Shown: positions 51,011 to 63,222 of the stretch, in pieces
Numbering within the stretch: the first letter of the stretch is position 1
How the letters are laid out: each line of letters opens with the position of its first letter
Origin: Adiantum capillus-veneris
Lineage: Eukaryota; Streptophyta; Polypodiopsida; Polypodiales; Pteridaceae
Direction: 5' to 3'
DNA: 64,000 nt
Assembly (NCBI GenBank): GCA_014529385.2
Contig: CM043952.1
Coordinates: 154,765,557 to 154,829,556, forward strand
Translations under genes and position numbers: made by a program
The notes under the pieces: model-generated
What the model saw: only the letters and a program-made list of their open reading frames with translations
What the model was told of the DNA's origin: nothing
Database searches by the model: none

Positions 51011-52150
51011 GGAGGAGCGTACAGCCTACCATATCAGTAGACCCACACCAAAGTTGGTCTTTGATGTATTTTTAAATCCTTGTGTCCCCTGGGCTCCATC
51101 GGACGGAACCCTTTAGAGGGTATGCATGGATGCAAACTAACTAAGGGATTGCTTGTTCATGCATGTTCTATGGAAACAGGCTCACAAAGGTGCTAGTGTC
51201 AATCAATTGGACGGAAGTCATAGGTGGTGACTTATTGCTGACAAATTTGAATGAACCAAACAAAAACACAAGTACACTGTAGAGACACACATGGTGAGAC
51301 CACCAAGTGTCAGTAGATGACTCGCCTCTCAGTTGGCACCCCTTACAGTGGTTCTTCACTTTATTAGCAGTCACACAATGTGTGTCAAGTATAAGGCTAT
51401 CATAGATTCTTTGGCATGAGAACTCTTTTCTCTGAACAGTTTACAATTGGCATCAAGGTCATTCTTTTACACTGTACATGAACCTCCAATAAAAGCTATG
51501 GTTGCTTTATTTGATTCTCTCACACACACTCCCAGTATATGCGATCTTAGTTGTTTTCACTTTTTTGGTATCTGTGCTGGCTCCTCACACACACAACTGA
51601 CTTTTTTTAAGGAATTCCAATTTTTCGGCTAACTTTCTAGCGCATGAACTGTTTACAACTCATTTTCTAGCGCAAAGACTTTTGCTATATTTTTTCATGT
51701 GTCATGTCACTTACCAAGTCACCAGAGGGTTAGGGTTAGGGTTAGAGTTTTTGGAAATTAGGGTTTTTGAATATTTTTTAGAGTTGGGGTCTCCAAAAAT
51801 CAGGGTTTTGGATTTCAGCCTTGAAATTAGGGTTTCAAATTTCAGGGTTTTGGCCAACTGGTTAGGATTCCGATAGCTACACCTTTGCCATCCATTGGTG
51901 ACATACTCCCCCCGCCCCCTTTGAAAAATGCAAGTGTCTTCGATTGGCATAAACCAATCACCCAAATCTTCCCATCAAAAGACAAAAAAAGTCCCGCACA
52001 AAGCAACAACAAAAACAAGTGATATGATCAGAAATCATCATACTAAATGCGTCTCTTATGTATAGTGAACAAGTATCATCCTCTGACATACCTAAGATAC
52101 TTAGAACATAAGCAGGGCAGTGACCCTAGTGTATCTCGTGTATTTTCTGC
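51010..52150. other. No gene recognised; TTAGGG-like and AGGGTTT-rich stretch
   Basis: At 51727-51747 GGGTTAGGGTTAGGGTTAG gives three TTAGGG units, followed to 51860 by scattered TTAGGGTTT and CAGGGTTTTGG words. It could be a telomere-like seed or simple drift. The rest is unassigned. Confidence 0.4.
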
Positions 52151-52646
52151 ACACATGGAAGATGACAGTGAGAGAACAATATCAGACTTGATGCTACTTG
52201 TATTCTATAGTATGCTTCTCATGTCTAAAATTAGGACTAGACTCCAATCACACACTATAATGGGTAGTAGAAGTGATTGATGGTGAATGCTCAGGGTGAG
52301 TGCTCAGTGTGTACTCAAGGTTCCTTGTACTCAAGGCTAGAGAGAAAAGAGAGAAGGATATTGTGAATGAAGGTTCTGTGAGTTATATATATATATACAC
52401 ACATGGAAGATGATAGCGAGAGAACAATATCAGATTTGACGCTACTTGTATTCTATAGTATGCTTCTCATGTCTAAAATTAGGACTAGACTCCAATCACA
52501 CACTATAATGTGTAGTAGAAGTGATTGATGGTGAATGCTTAGGGTGAGTGCTCAGTGTGTACTCAAGGTTCCTTGTACTCAAGGCTAGAGAGAAAAGAGA
52601 GAAGGATACTGTGAGTGAAGGTCCTGTGAGTTATATATATATATAT
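52151..52646. repeat. Tandem duplication, 248-bp unit
   Basis: CACATGGAAGATGACAGTGAG (52152) recurs as CACATGGAAGATGATAGCGAG (52400), and the copies stay aligned to AGTTATATATATATA at each end. Only a few substitutions separate them. A TA/GA microsatellite follows (52630-52702). Confidence 0.92.
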
Positions 52647-52659
52647 ATATAAAAATAGA

Positions 52660-52672
52660 GAGAGGGAGAGAG

Positions 52673-52703
<31 letters not shown>

Positions 52704-53060
52704 AGAATTAAGACCAGATGGGGTCCCAAACCCCCCCTCCAAGGGTCCTGCTCTCTATTGCTAGAGAAATATTTGCTTTAGATTGCACAAATGCTGATAT
52801 AGTGGTCCTAGATGCAGAGATGCTAATGGGATCTTTCTATTAATGCTTGGATCTGAGAGGCTAAGGACTGAAAATACAAAACTCTAGAGCTGATCTTGCT
52901 CGCGACTATGATCTGACGTTTAGTCCATGGGTTGATATACTCTTGCCAATGGGCTAAAAATTAAAAAAACGTTGGATGATGTGAGGGCTAAATCTAAAAA
53001 CAGTGGTTGATTTGTTGTTTTGGGCCCAAAACTGAAAACACTGGTGTTGACCCCTAGGGT
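52660..53060 (+). repeat. Dispersed repeat related to 41290-41820
   Basis: (GA)n then GATGGGGTCCCAAACCC ... CAAGGGTCCTG and later AAACACTGG words, in the same order as at 41290-41820. Confidence 0.45.
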
Positions 53061-53081
53061 CACTTATATATAGGACTAAAT

Positions 53082-54266
53082 CTAAGTCGGGCAATGCCAA
53101 TGAAACTTACTTATAAGAGATGTTTCACACGCATATAAATACCTGAGGAATGTATGGGAATACTCCTCAGTGCCTACACATAGCAGACACTGGCCATGCT
53201 CATGTGCAAAGTCTAAAGGGTATGCAACTAACATTTCCAAAGAATTTGAAAAAGAAATCTTCGGCACCCACTCTGTTGCGTGGGTGCCACGATACTTGCA
53301 CTTTGTGGGCCACTCTACTGCGTGGGTGCCGCAATACTTGAACTTCAAAAAGGATTGCAATGCTTGCTTATATGGGCCACGCCGGAATCCATCAAGAATA
53401 CTCTGTCTCGGCTCCATGTATTCAACTTTGTCTATGATCTCGGATTTATCCTCTTCAATAATCAACTCTCGGGAATCTTCCTGAATTCACTTCAACCACA
53501 ATTTCATAGAAACATCTTTTACTCTTCTGATGATTGACAAAGGACTATACTTTCTAGAAGAGTGTCGATTGAATGCAAATAAGAAATGTGATGGAGTTCA
53601 ACGAGTACATGCCAAAGATGTGATCTAAACTTGACTTTTCTACCTAGAGTTTCAGACTCTGGCAAACCATAAAGGGAATACCAATGCTTGATGGACAATC
53701 ATGCTAATGCTTTTGCTCTGACCGTTTCTTGCTAAGGAACCAGCATGCAAATTTTATTAACATGAGCTACAATGATGAAACATTGAGTATTCCTTGAATG
53801 CAAACTTTCTACCTTATCTGAAGTGATGTTCATGCTTTTTTGCTCATCTATAAGTGAATCATGTACATCGTGCAATATGGATTTCCTATGAGAACATAAC
53901 ACCCAAAGATGGTGATAAAAATACAAGAGACTATCATGAATGAGTGACTCAAAAAATGCATACTGACCTTTTATGTGAACAAAACTTACTTTTTTGAATG
54001 AGTATTGTGGAGCTTGACTCAAGATCCAAGATCTATCTTGCGTGACTGATTGTATTTGCACTTCGGCTATCTTGACTAGGAACAGAATCAATCAAACTAC
54101 CAAATTCCTCACAAGATTGGAGCCACTTGAGGGATTGATGATCCTTACGAACACTTAAATCTCTATCATGCAAAAAATTCTTGTCATGCTTAGGGGAATG
54201 AATGACAGAGAGAGGTTTCTTATCATGCAATGAAGGATTTGTTTTTGAATTGTGACTGTTCAACAA
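53082..54266 (-). pseudogene. Unassigned minus-strand reading frames, probably retroelement internal sequence
   Basis: Three open stretches (53465-53082, 54091-53732, 54266-54033) encode His/Ser/Asp-rich peptides such as HDVHDSLIDEQKSMNITSD and ESLHSRNTQCFIIVAHVN. No domain is recognised. At 53275-53345 GCGTGGGTGCC-C-ATACTTG-ACTT occurs twice. They may derive from a spacer region of an LTR element. Confidence 0.25.
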
Positions 54267-54399
54267 GTGATGCTATTGGATTGCGTGTTTTATCCTCTTT
54301 CCAAACATTAGAGTGAGAGATTAATGACAAAGAAGTCATACTATGCTCACAACAAATGACCATGAGAGAAGCACCGTCAATAGAGAGAATAGTACAAAT

Positions 54400-54779
54400 C
54401 AACGGACGGATTTTGTTAGATGTTTGTGGGTGTCCATTGCTGTTATGATGTAGCTAGGCATAGGGGTTGCATGCTTGCTAGGTCTTGTGCCAATCAAAAG
54501 GGCATCTAGGAGATGTGCCATCTTTATGGGAGAAATTTTCATACAAAAGCCTTTTGGAGGGGGGACCGGTTCCACATAAATCCGATCCTCAATTGTTGTA
54601 AAGTTCTTTAATTCTCACTCTCTCAAAGTATTGTTCATGCCAAGTCAATTAAGTATAATGGTTATGTTGCTACCGCTAATGAAATTCACCATCTATTTTC
54701 CCAAAGTAGTCTCATAAAAATGCTCACTATGATCTCTTAATTGCTCTATTCTCAATGTTCATAGGCCATTACCATTATA
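54400..54779 (+). repeat. LTR 3' part with tRNA-Met primer site (copy 1)
   Basis: Homologous to 55850-56233: the block GGGAGAA-x-CATACAAAAGCCTTT ... GGACCGGTTCCACATAA, then TATTGTTCATGCCAA and GCTCACTA. It is followed by the primer site TGGTATCAGAGC (54781-54792) and the shared leader TATTGGTTTCTCTTTCCTTGC. No coding part follows, so the element is truncated. Confidence 0.65.
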
Positions 54780-55059
54780 TTGGTATCAGAGCTATTGGTT
54801 TCTCTTTCCTTGCTTAAGAAGAAAGGTCCTTAAGTTGTCCATGAAAGGTTGGGCATGCTCATTGCAATAGGGTAAGTGATGCAAAGGACAAAGTTCTTAC
54901 CAAATGGCAGAGTTTGAAGTTGGTTCTCAATCTTAATTGTATTGTCCAAAGGCCAAAGTAAGGGAAATATTGGATGGTCATGGGAAGACTCAAAAGTCTT
55001 CCCACATCCCTAGGAAGGAGGGGGCAGTCCCTTATTGTAGGGGATGAGAGAGAAACACA

Positions 55060-56233
55060 CACACACACACACACTCTCCAAGGCTCCCCCTTTACACAAA
55101 GGGAATATTGGACACACGTCAGGCTCCTAGGCCAGTTTCCCCCAATCTCCCCTCACATCTTATTGGATGGCCATAGAGGCAGACCAATGAGAATAAGGCT
55201 AGAGTAAATTTAGTCTAATCAATTTAAAAATGCTTGATAAAAGAACCAATAGAATTTAAGCTCCCTAGGAAACTATTGGACAGTCTACCAAGGGATCCAA
55301 TTGAGCATTCAATAGGCCAATGGATTGCCTAATTCCTATTGGCCAGAAGACTAAGAGGTCCAATGACAGTTTAGTTGAATCATTTAATTACCTAAAGCTC
55401 TCACAAAAGGGGAAAGGGGGACACTTGTCAAAAGGCTATCAACTATGCTTACAATTTGTGATTGGCTAAAATTTACAAGAGCCAATGGGAGGTCATCTTG
55501 AGCAATTAGCAAGAGGGGTCAACCAAGATGAGAGAGAGGGATACATTTTTCTCTAACACATTGCTACACACACACACACAACTCATGTGTGCAAGAAGAA
55601 CTCCATCTCCTTCTCCAAGCATTGAGAAGTAGGGGCCTACACCAACAACTCTTGGCTATGGAATGCAAATCCAACCAAGATCCAAGCTTCAATGACATGC
55701 ACATCTCCTCTACAAAGCTAAGCTATTCTATTAGAGTGATTATGTGAGGAGAATACTTCTTTCTTGTAAGACACCTCTTCTTCCTCTCAATCTACCCTCA
55801 TTCGCTGCTAGCTCTCACCATTTTTGAAGGTGTGTGAGGTCTTTGGGAATGAGGCTAGAGACACTAGGTGTGTTTTTCAAGAATAAATTGGTGCATGAAG
55901 CTTCCATCTTTATTGCACCAACAAGTTTTGTCAAGGAACACAAGAATTGTTTTGTACAAAAGTTTCCTTTCATGGGAGAAGCTAAAAATACAAATCCTTT
56001 ATGGATGGGGAGCCGGCTCCATGTAATTTCAGTCCTCATCTGTTGTCAATTGTTCTTTTTCTCTCTCTTTTCAAGTATTGTCAATGCCAAATTAGCTAGG
56101 TGTAAATTGCTATGTTGCTTTCTCAAATTAAGTACTCTCTCTATGCTCATTAGGAACTTGTTCTTAATGAAATGCTCACTACATTGTTATCAATTTACAC
56201 TACACACAAGTTACTAGCACATTAAATGTTACA
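55060..56233 (+). repeat. LTR with tRNA-Met primer site (copy 2)
   Basis: Ends ...TTACA-T-TGGTACCAGAGC; the primer site at 56235-56246 has one change. The leader TATTGGTTTCTCTTTTCTTGC matches copy 1 at 54793. The 5' boundary is not fixed; (CA)n tracts at 55052-55072 and 55562-55580 lie within. The frame 55834-56217 in it is not a gene, since the homologous copy is not open. Internal sequence stops by about 56340. Confidence 0.55.
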
Positions 56234-56932
56234 TTGGTACCAGAGCTATTGGTTTCTCTTTTCTTGCTCAAGAAGAGAGGTCCTCAAGCTCGCTACAAAT
56301 GGTTGGTGTTATTAATTGCAAAAGAGTAAGTAGAATAGAGATTTTTCATCCTTGAAGCACGCCTGCTTTATGCAGTTAACGGGGATATTGTCGAGAGCTA
56401 TGGTGTTAATAATGGAGTCCTACGGGGCTTGCTTATGGCTTAACCATTATTGAGTGTAAGGTTTCCAGTTTTTGAAACCTTAGAAATTGTACAAAGCTTG
56501 ATCAAATTAACTTGGTTGTTAAGAAAACACTGTAGAATGATCCAGCTATGGTAAATATTGGTATTTTTGGAACCGTAACCAGGGCTTTACTAGGGTTCAA
56601 ATTTTTCAAAACCGAATTCCGATAAAATCTGGAAAAGTTACGGGCTCTGAAAGTACTATGAATTTAATTATTTAAGTAAAATTGAATGGTTTCAGTAATT
56701 ATTATTGCTAAAGACTTTTTATCCTAAGGTTCTAGAAATTGCAGTTATTTCCAAAATTAATCATTGTAAGTTAACAAACTAGTAGAAAATCGATTCTGTG
56801 TATCCCGGGGGCTGTGCGGGTAATGATGAACTTTCCCATACTAGATTTAGCAGTAGGGGGCGTTTTTGGAGTTGCTGGGCTACTTGGGATGCAAGTTACT
56901 GCCATTTTCCAGCCTGTGAGTGCCCAGAAACC

Positions 56933-56940
56933 TATAAATA
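56933..56940 (+). promoter_or_regulatory. TATA box of X2
   Basis: CCTATAAATATAACCC; the transcript would begin shortly before the tandem array. Confidence 0.6.
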
Positions 56941-57052
56941 TAACCCTTGCTTCACAATTTCAGACAGACTCGGAGCCTTGGTACATTCTCTCTTATCTAG
57001 AGAGACCTCTATGCAGAAATCACTAGAGAGGAAAGCTCTAGCTGGCTAATCA

Positions 57053-58998
57053 ATCGTAATTAGCACTAACCTTTCTTAATTAGCAAATATAGGTTAACCC
57101 GTTTACAAATTTCTTAATTAATTGAAGATTAAACCTATGTATACTAAAAAATCGTCTCTTGATTCAAAAATTTTTGCTGATTATTGTGATTAATCTTAGG
57201 GATACTTAATTATCTTAACCTCAAATAATTAGTTTACCTAATTATCTTAGCAAAATTACATTGTTTTTAGGGGAAATTAAAAGGGAGAAAATAGCAAATT
57301 GATCCAAAATGCTTTGAGATAAATATCAGAGGTAAATCACACCTTATGGAACCTATGATAATTATCTTAACCCCAGATAATTAGTTTAACCAATTATTTC
57401 AGCATGATTACACTATTTTTAGGGATAATTAAAAGGGGAAAAAAAGCAATTTGATCCAAAATGCTTTGAGATAATTATTAGAGATAAATCACATCTTATT
57501 AAACCCGTGATAATTATCTTAATCTCAAATAATTAATTTAATTAATTATCTCAGTATAATTATATTGTTTTTAAGGAAAATTAAAACGGAAAAAATAGAA
57601 AATTGATTCAAAATGCTTTGAGATAATTATCAAAGGTAAACCACATCTTATGAAATTTGTGATAATTATCTTAACTTCAAATAAATAGTTTAACTAATTA
57701 TCTCAATATAATTACACTATTTTTTGGATAAATTAAAAGGAGAAAATAGAAAATTGATCCAAAATGCTGTGAGATATTTATCAGAGAAAAAACACATCCT
57801 ATAAAACTCGTGCTAATTATCTTATCCTCAGGTAATTAGTTTAACTAATTATCTCAACAAACTTACACTAATTTTACACTAATCCAAAATGCTTTGAGAT
57901 AAATATCAAAGAAAAAAAATCTTTTGAAACCCATGATAATTATTTTAATCTCAAATAATTAGTCTAACTAATTATCTCAACAGAATTACACTGTTGTTAG
58001 GGGAAAATACAAAGGAAAAAATAGCAAACTAATCTAAAATGCTTTGAGATAAATATCAGAGGTAAATCACATGTTATGAAACTGGTGACAATTATCGTAA
58101 CCTTACATAATTAATGTAACTAATTATCTCAGCAAGAAAACACTATTTTTAAAGGAAAATTAATGGGGGAAAATAGTAAATTAAACTAAAAAGCTTTGAT
58201 ATAATAATCAGAGCTAAATCACATTTTGAAAAACCCGTGATAATTATCTTAACTACAGATAATTATTTTAGCTAATTATCTTAGTAGAAAAACACTATTT
58301 TTGAGGGTAAATTAGAAGGGGAAATTAGTAAATCATGTGCTATGATTATATGCTATTTATCAGAGTTAGATTATAGCATTATAAAGTCGTGATAATTATG
58401 TCAAGGTTAGAAAAGTAGTATAGATATTTATCTAAGTCAAACTATACTAATTCTAGCTGAAAACTAAAGAGACAAATTAGCAATTCACGCTATACGATTA
58501 CATGCTATTTGTTAGAGCTATATTACATGATGAAAATTCCGTGATAATTATTTCAAGGGTGAAAACTTAGTATAGATATTTAGTTTAGTCAAATTATACT
58601 AATTCTAGTTAGAAACTAAAGAGGGAAATTAGTAAATCATGTTATATGATTACATGCTATTTATGAGAGTTAAATTACATGATAAAGAGGCCGTGATAAT
58701 TATGTCAAGGTTAGAAAATTAGTATAGATATTTATCTATGTCAAATTATACTAATTTTAGCTGAAAATTAAAGTTGGAAATTAGATAATTGAGTTGGAAA
58801 ATAAAAGATAATTACCAAAGGTCACAAATGTCCTTATCTCCTTGTGATAACTATACCATAGTTAATTAGAGAGTTAAAAAAATTATAATTGACAAAAAGT
58901 CCTAGTTTTAGCAAAAGATTAATTAAAATAAATAGACTTTACGATCAAAAGTTTTTAGGAAAATTATAGTAAGTGTAAACCTATGATATAAACTGGAT
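57053..58998 (+). repeat. Diverged tandem array with strict 152-bp period in X2
   Basis: The anchor GATAATTATC (itself a perfect palindrome) or its variants recurs at 57205, 57357, 57509, 57661, 57812, 57935, 58086, 58239, 58391, 58542, 58694 and 58845, that is every 151-153 bases with one short unit of 123. Each unit also carries TTAACTAATTATCTCAG and ATGCTTTGAGATAAATATCAGAG. Later units are strongly diverged yet keep the period. Confidence 0.92.
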
Positions 58999-59321
58999 GA
59001 AATTAACTTTTTGAGAGAAAATAAATAGAATAAATATTAATCTCAAAATAAACAGATTCCAAGCTTAAAATTCGATGGAAAAAGTAGGAAAAAGATACAC
59101 AAAATTATAAGAAAATTAGGATAGCTTAGAAAACTGTTAGGGAAGATGTGAAAAAAGTTATCATACCTCTATAGACAAATAAGAAATTACTAGGTCAAGA
59201 ATTTACTAATTAAGACTTTAAATTTAACCTAGATTTGGGTAAAATTGGATACAAAGGTTAAGTCTAGTTTTCGGATAATTTACCTAATGATTAGACGTTC
59301 TTTTTATGAGGATAATAAGTT

Positions 59322-59483
59322 ATGGCACCTATAAGGACCCGAGCAAATCCTACATGTGAGGATGAGGACGTAGCTCCAAAACGAACTAGAGCGTAGTACG
59401 ACTACGAAGCCGAGCCTAGTAGTAGACCTACAGAGGAGAGTCTTCAGGCGCCAACACAGTAGCAGATGGCCAATCAATCCTAG
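59322..59483 (+). pseudogene. X2 short basic ORF (MAPIRTRANPT start), two stops
   Basis: Counterpart of X1 30188-30310. Starts MAPIRTRANPTCEDEDVAPK, then stops at about 59394 and 59459, and ends at AG|GTGGGT, a donor-like site as in X1. Confidence 0.4.
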
Positions 59484-60182
59484 GTGGGTTTCCTATTATT
59501 CAATTAAGTCTTTAAATAGTTTAAGTTCTTTTATAAGTTAGCATTGCATACGTAAGGAGTGAGTAAGAATAAGAAAATGATTAATTGACCAAAAACGGAG
59601 GGTAGCTTCCAACGTGCATTGTTTAGAATGTAGGAAAGAACTGTTTGGGTTCAAATTGGTTGAATTAGGAAAGATATAAGACAACTTGTCTCAAGACACC
59701 TCCGACTCCTTAGTATAAATTGATGATAATGATTGGCTTTCTAGCCACGGATAAGTCGGTTACCCCCATGAATGTTGAGTTTCTACTCCGTGTCATGTCT
59801 TGATGTTTCTACATAAGTTAGGATACCATTTTTTTAATCCTAGGGGAGCCGCCCGGTTGGATGGGCAACTAGTTTGGTGTATGGGCACCCGGAACCTTGG
59901 GTGGGGGTTTATCCACTCCGGATTATGAATAAGGAATGGGTGCCGTTTTTTTACCCTTAGGTGATCTTGAGACAAGAAGAGTACTGGTCATGGTTATTAT
60001 GGACAATGTTTTGATTGACAGTACCCTGTCTTAAGTTGAAAGATGTCTCTTTGCTAAAAGAATGTTTTCAAGGGCTGTTTTAATAAAATCCTGTGATGAA
60101 GGATAAAAGGAATCATTATTTCAATTGTGATAAGAACGTGGTAGTAATTGAATAGCAAAAGAATCATGTGTGAGTGCGGGGT

Positions 60183-60249
60183 GGTAAGTGGGGATTGATT
60201 AAGGTTGTCAATCATAGACGGGTGGACCTAATTAGTCAGGTAACTATCC
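60183..60249 (+). ncRNA. Possible structured RNA in X2, matching X1 31003-31075
   Basis: GATTGA/TCAATC (60193-60198 / 60208-60213) and ACCTAA/TCAGGT (60226-60231 / 60236-60241, one mismatch) flank the conserved GACGGGTGGACC. The outer stem GGTAAGT/ACTATCC pairs at five of seven positions. It gives two compensatory differences from X1. Confidence 0.3.
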
Positions 60250-60796
60250 ATCCCTGCGTACTAAAAACGTTTGAGAAACTTCTTCACTTGGAAGAGGAGT
60301 CCACCAGCGGCTGTGCCCTCACATATGTTAGGGGGAAAAAAGCGTTGGTTGAGGATACCTTAGCCCAATTGGGACAGCTATAGGGCCGAAATAGTTTTTT
60401 GGACTTTTAATACGTTGTCCCATTTCCGCTGCGAGACAAGACTAGGTCTTCTTCTAAGGCTATAGACCCAAGCCATTGTCAATGGTAAAGGCCTATTTCT
60501 TGGATTTTTCTTGTTTAGAGACTCTGATTTTTATCAGACCTAGAGACCTGTCAAGGATCCCATCCCGATCTTGGTATTGGTAGGTTGGGGATCTCACATT
60601 GAGCTATTAGAAGCTTGACAGGACTCAGTATTGTATTGGCTCTGATGAATCCTCTCTTCTATTCCTTGAAATTAATAATATTCGAGCCATGGGTATAGAT
60701 GCTTGAGTGCTCATATTTGAAGGTAAACAGGAGTAGCAACTAGGGCTTGAAGTGGCAAAGTACAAGTAAACATTTACACTTGAAATTTGCTAGTAT

Positions 60797-61400
60797 GGCT
60801 AACAAGGGAAAAGAGATTGAGATGAATCTTGATGACTTTGATTTCTCTAATAAAAGAGCCGGTTTCTAGGCTTCAACAAGCCCTGGGCAATCCATCCCTC
60901 CAAGGTGAAGTGTTACAACAATTGTGCACCCGTGGTATTCTCCAAACTCCCCACCAAGAAGAGAGAGTACCTAGGAGGCGTCCTTGTGATATTTCCAAAA
61001 GAGGACTCTCTTCGATAAGGGAAGAAGAGGAGGATCCGTAGAAACATTTACTACTTGATGATACATGTTCCTCTTGAAGGAGAACCCAAGTTTCAACGGT
61101 AGAGACCCCCTCAAAAGAGTGAGAAAGAAGTGAGTCACATTCATTCAACAAAATCTGAAAAACAAGCTTGGTATATTCCAATTGGAGCTGGAGTCGAAGA
61201 TTATGCATGAGGAAGATGATATGGACACTTTCCTTGCTGGTGTCAAGGATATCAATGAGAAACTTATTTCTGCAGGTGAAGTCATTTCAGACAGTTCCCT
61301 TGTGTAGATTATTCTTGATGACTTGCTAGATTCTTACCAGACTTTTGCTAGTACTTGGAGACTTATGACCCAAGAAAATCGTGAATTTGTCAAGTTTGAT
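60797..61400 (+). pseudogene. gag: Copia-2 Gag (decayed), joined directly to integrase
   Basis: ATG at 60797 begins MANKGKEIEMNLDDFDFSNK. After several stops LKNKLGIFQLELESKIMHEE, DDMDTFLAGVKDINEKLISA and ILDDLLDSYQTFASTW match the UBN2 Gag core. The frame then meets integrase within about 30 bases: the CCHC knuckle, protease and integrase zinc start are deleted. Confidence 0.75.
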
Positions 61401-61405
61401 GTATT

Positions 61406-62240
61406 ATGCATTCTTTGCCGCCTCCTGAAGCACCTGTCAAACATGTCTGTGAAGGCTGTATTTTGGGTAAAATGCAGCGTTCTAAGTTTCCAAAGGATGG
61501 TTCAGTTAGGGCCACATGCAGGTTGCAACTTGTGCATAGTGATGTTTGTGGGCCCATGCAAACTCCATCCTTAGGCAATTACCTTTACTTCATGACTTAT
61601 ATTGATGATTACAAAAGGCATGCATTGGTATATCCTCTTAAAGCGAAGTCCAAAATGTTTATGTGCTTCAAACAATTTCTGACTATGGATGAAAATGTCT
61701 TGAAATGTACTACGGGCACCCTCCATGCCGATCGAGGGGGGAAGTATATGTCTCATTACTTTAATGCATTTATAGCTAGTCGTGGGATAAAAAACAATTT
61801 TACAATGCCTTATACGCCTCAACAAATGGGTGTTACTGAGAGGAAAAATAGGCGAGTTACAAAAAAGGCACGATGTATGGTCAAGAGTCAAGGTTTACCG
61901 CATTCATTTTGGCTTGAGGCCATCATGTGTGCCACTTATGAACTTACGAGGTGTCCTACAAAAGCTTTGTAGTCTATTAATCCATATGAAACATGGCATG
62001 ATAAAAAGCCTTCTATTGAGCACATGCGTGTTTTTGGTTGTTTGGCATATGCTTTGGTGCCACAAACACAACACAAAAAACTAGATGCTAACGCTATCAA
62101 ATGTATTTTTGTTGGTTATAGTGCTGAAATAGAAGGTTACATGTTGTATCATCTGCAAACAAAGTGCATCTTGGTCTCACAAGATGTTGTGTTTGTGGAA
62201 GATTTTCTTCATTCCTTACTATCATGTACTAGAGAAAGTA
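61406..62240 (+). pseudogene. pol: Copia-2 integrase
   Basis: HVCEGCILGKMQRSKFPKDG (Cys pair), LQLVHSDVCGPMQTPS (first Asp), TGTLHADRGGKYMSHYF (second Asp) and MGVTERKNRRVTKKARCM (Glu) form a nearly complete DDE core. One TAG follows at 61969, then SIEHMRVFGCLAYALVPQTQ and FVGYSAEIEGYMLYH. Confidence 0.88.
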
Positions 62241-63222
62241 GTGTAAGCCCACATGACATTTATGACACTTTGTTGCCTCTTTTCAGTGGTGGAAGTTTAA
62301 ATTCCAATGAGGCAAATGTACAGCCTATGGTTTTTCTAAAAGTGTTACAAATCAGCCTATTACTGATGCAGATGTACATGATGTACTTGGTGGGGAAAGG
62401 GCTGAAAATGAGCAGGCTAGAGGTATGCCAAAATGGTTGGTGCGTACATTACGTGAAAGTAAATTGGATGCACCTTTGTCTAGTCGCACTTGTTTAGCTG
62501 AGCTCTCACCATGCATCTTATGCATCATATTGTAATGATTTGGCTGTGTCTAGCCTACATGATGTTAAGGAACCTCTATCTTTTGATGAAGCACATAATT
62601 TAGAAAATTGGATGGCTTCCATGCAATAAAAATATGATGCACTTATAGAAAATGACACATGGACTTCATGTGATTTGCCTCCTATCAAAAAGGCCATTGG
62701 TGCAAAGTGGGTTGAAAAGTTGACATGCAAGCTGGATGGTGATATTGATCGCTACAAGGCTCAACGTGTTGCAAAGGGTTATGCACAGCAAAAAGACATA
62801 TATTATGAAGAGACTTTTGCTCCCACTTGTCGTATGATTATTGTGTGTTTTATATGTGCATTGACAACTCATTTTTGTTGGTATGTACATCAATCAAACA
62901 TTGTTACTGATTTCTTGAATGGTGACATATATGAGGAAGTTTATAAAACACAACCTCATGGTTTTGTCAAGCAAGGACAAGAGGATAAGGTTTGAAAATG
63001 TAACAAAGCTTTGTACAGGTTTAAGCAATCTCCTCATGCTTGGTATAAGAAGGCTCACACTCATTTGGTCAAACGAGGCTTTTCTAATAGTCCAACAAAA
63101 AGCACATTATATGTAAAGCGTGAGGGTGATGTACTTCTCATTGTGGTTCTTTATGTAGATGATTTGTTGATCACTAGACCAACTGACAGACATATTGATG
63201 AATTTAATTTGGATTGAACGCT
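62240..63222 (+). pseudogene. pol: Copia-2 reverse transcriptase
   Basis: EPLSFDEAHNLENWMASMQ, then WTSCDLPPIKKAIGAKWVEK, RYKAQRVAKGYAQQKDIYYE, VTDFLNGDIYEEVYKTQPHG, ALYRFKQSPHAWYKKAHTHL and the catalytic VVLYVDDLLITRPTDRHI (about 63150). All RT blocks are present, with stops at about 62628 and 62993 and small shifts. Confidence 0.88.

Larger units (their letters stand above)
56780..60610 (+). mobile_element. X2: second copy of the X family (boundaries approximate)
   Basis: TATA box at 56933, a leader with a 152-bp tandem array (57053 to about 58990), a short basic ORF MAPIRTRANPT at 59322 ending at AG|GTGGGT, and a 3' module. From the ORF on, the order matches X1: GGAAAGAxxTGT (59634), AAGGGCTGTTTTAA (60070), GTGGTAGTAATT (60138), GACGGGTGGACC (60217), CGGCTGTGCC (60307) and AGACCTGTCAAGG (60545). 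No enzyme domain is seen. About 200 bases separate it from Copia-2 gag. Confidence 0.5.

Noticed and set aside
54781-54792. tRNA-Met gene remnant
   Set aside because: Only the short 3'-end complement is present next to an LTR end; it is a primer site, as at 42418, 50600 and 56235.
55834-56217. 127-aa open frame with hydrophobic segments
   Set aside because: It lies in an LTR whose homologous copy at 54.4-54.8 kb is not open in the same frame.
56798-57049. Two overlapping frames of 70-83 aa just after 56.8 kb
   Set aside because: They span the TATA box and leader of X2, have no recognisable domain and no counterpart in X1.
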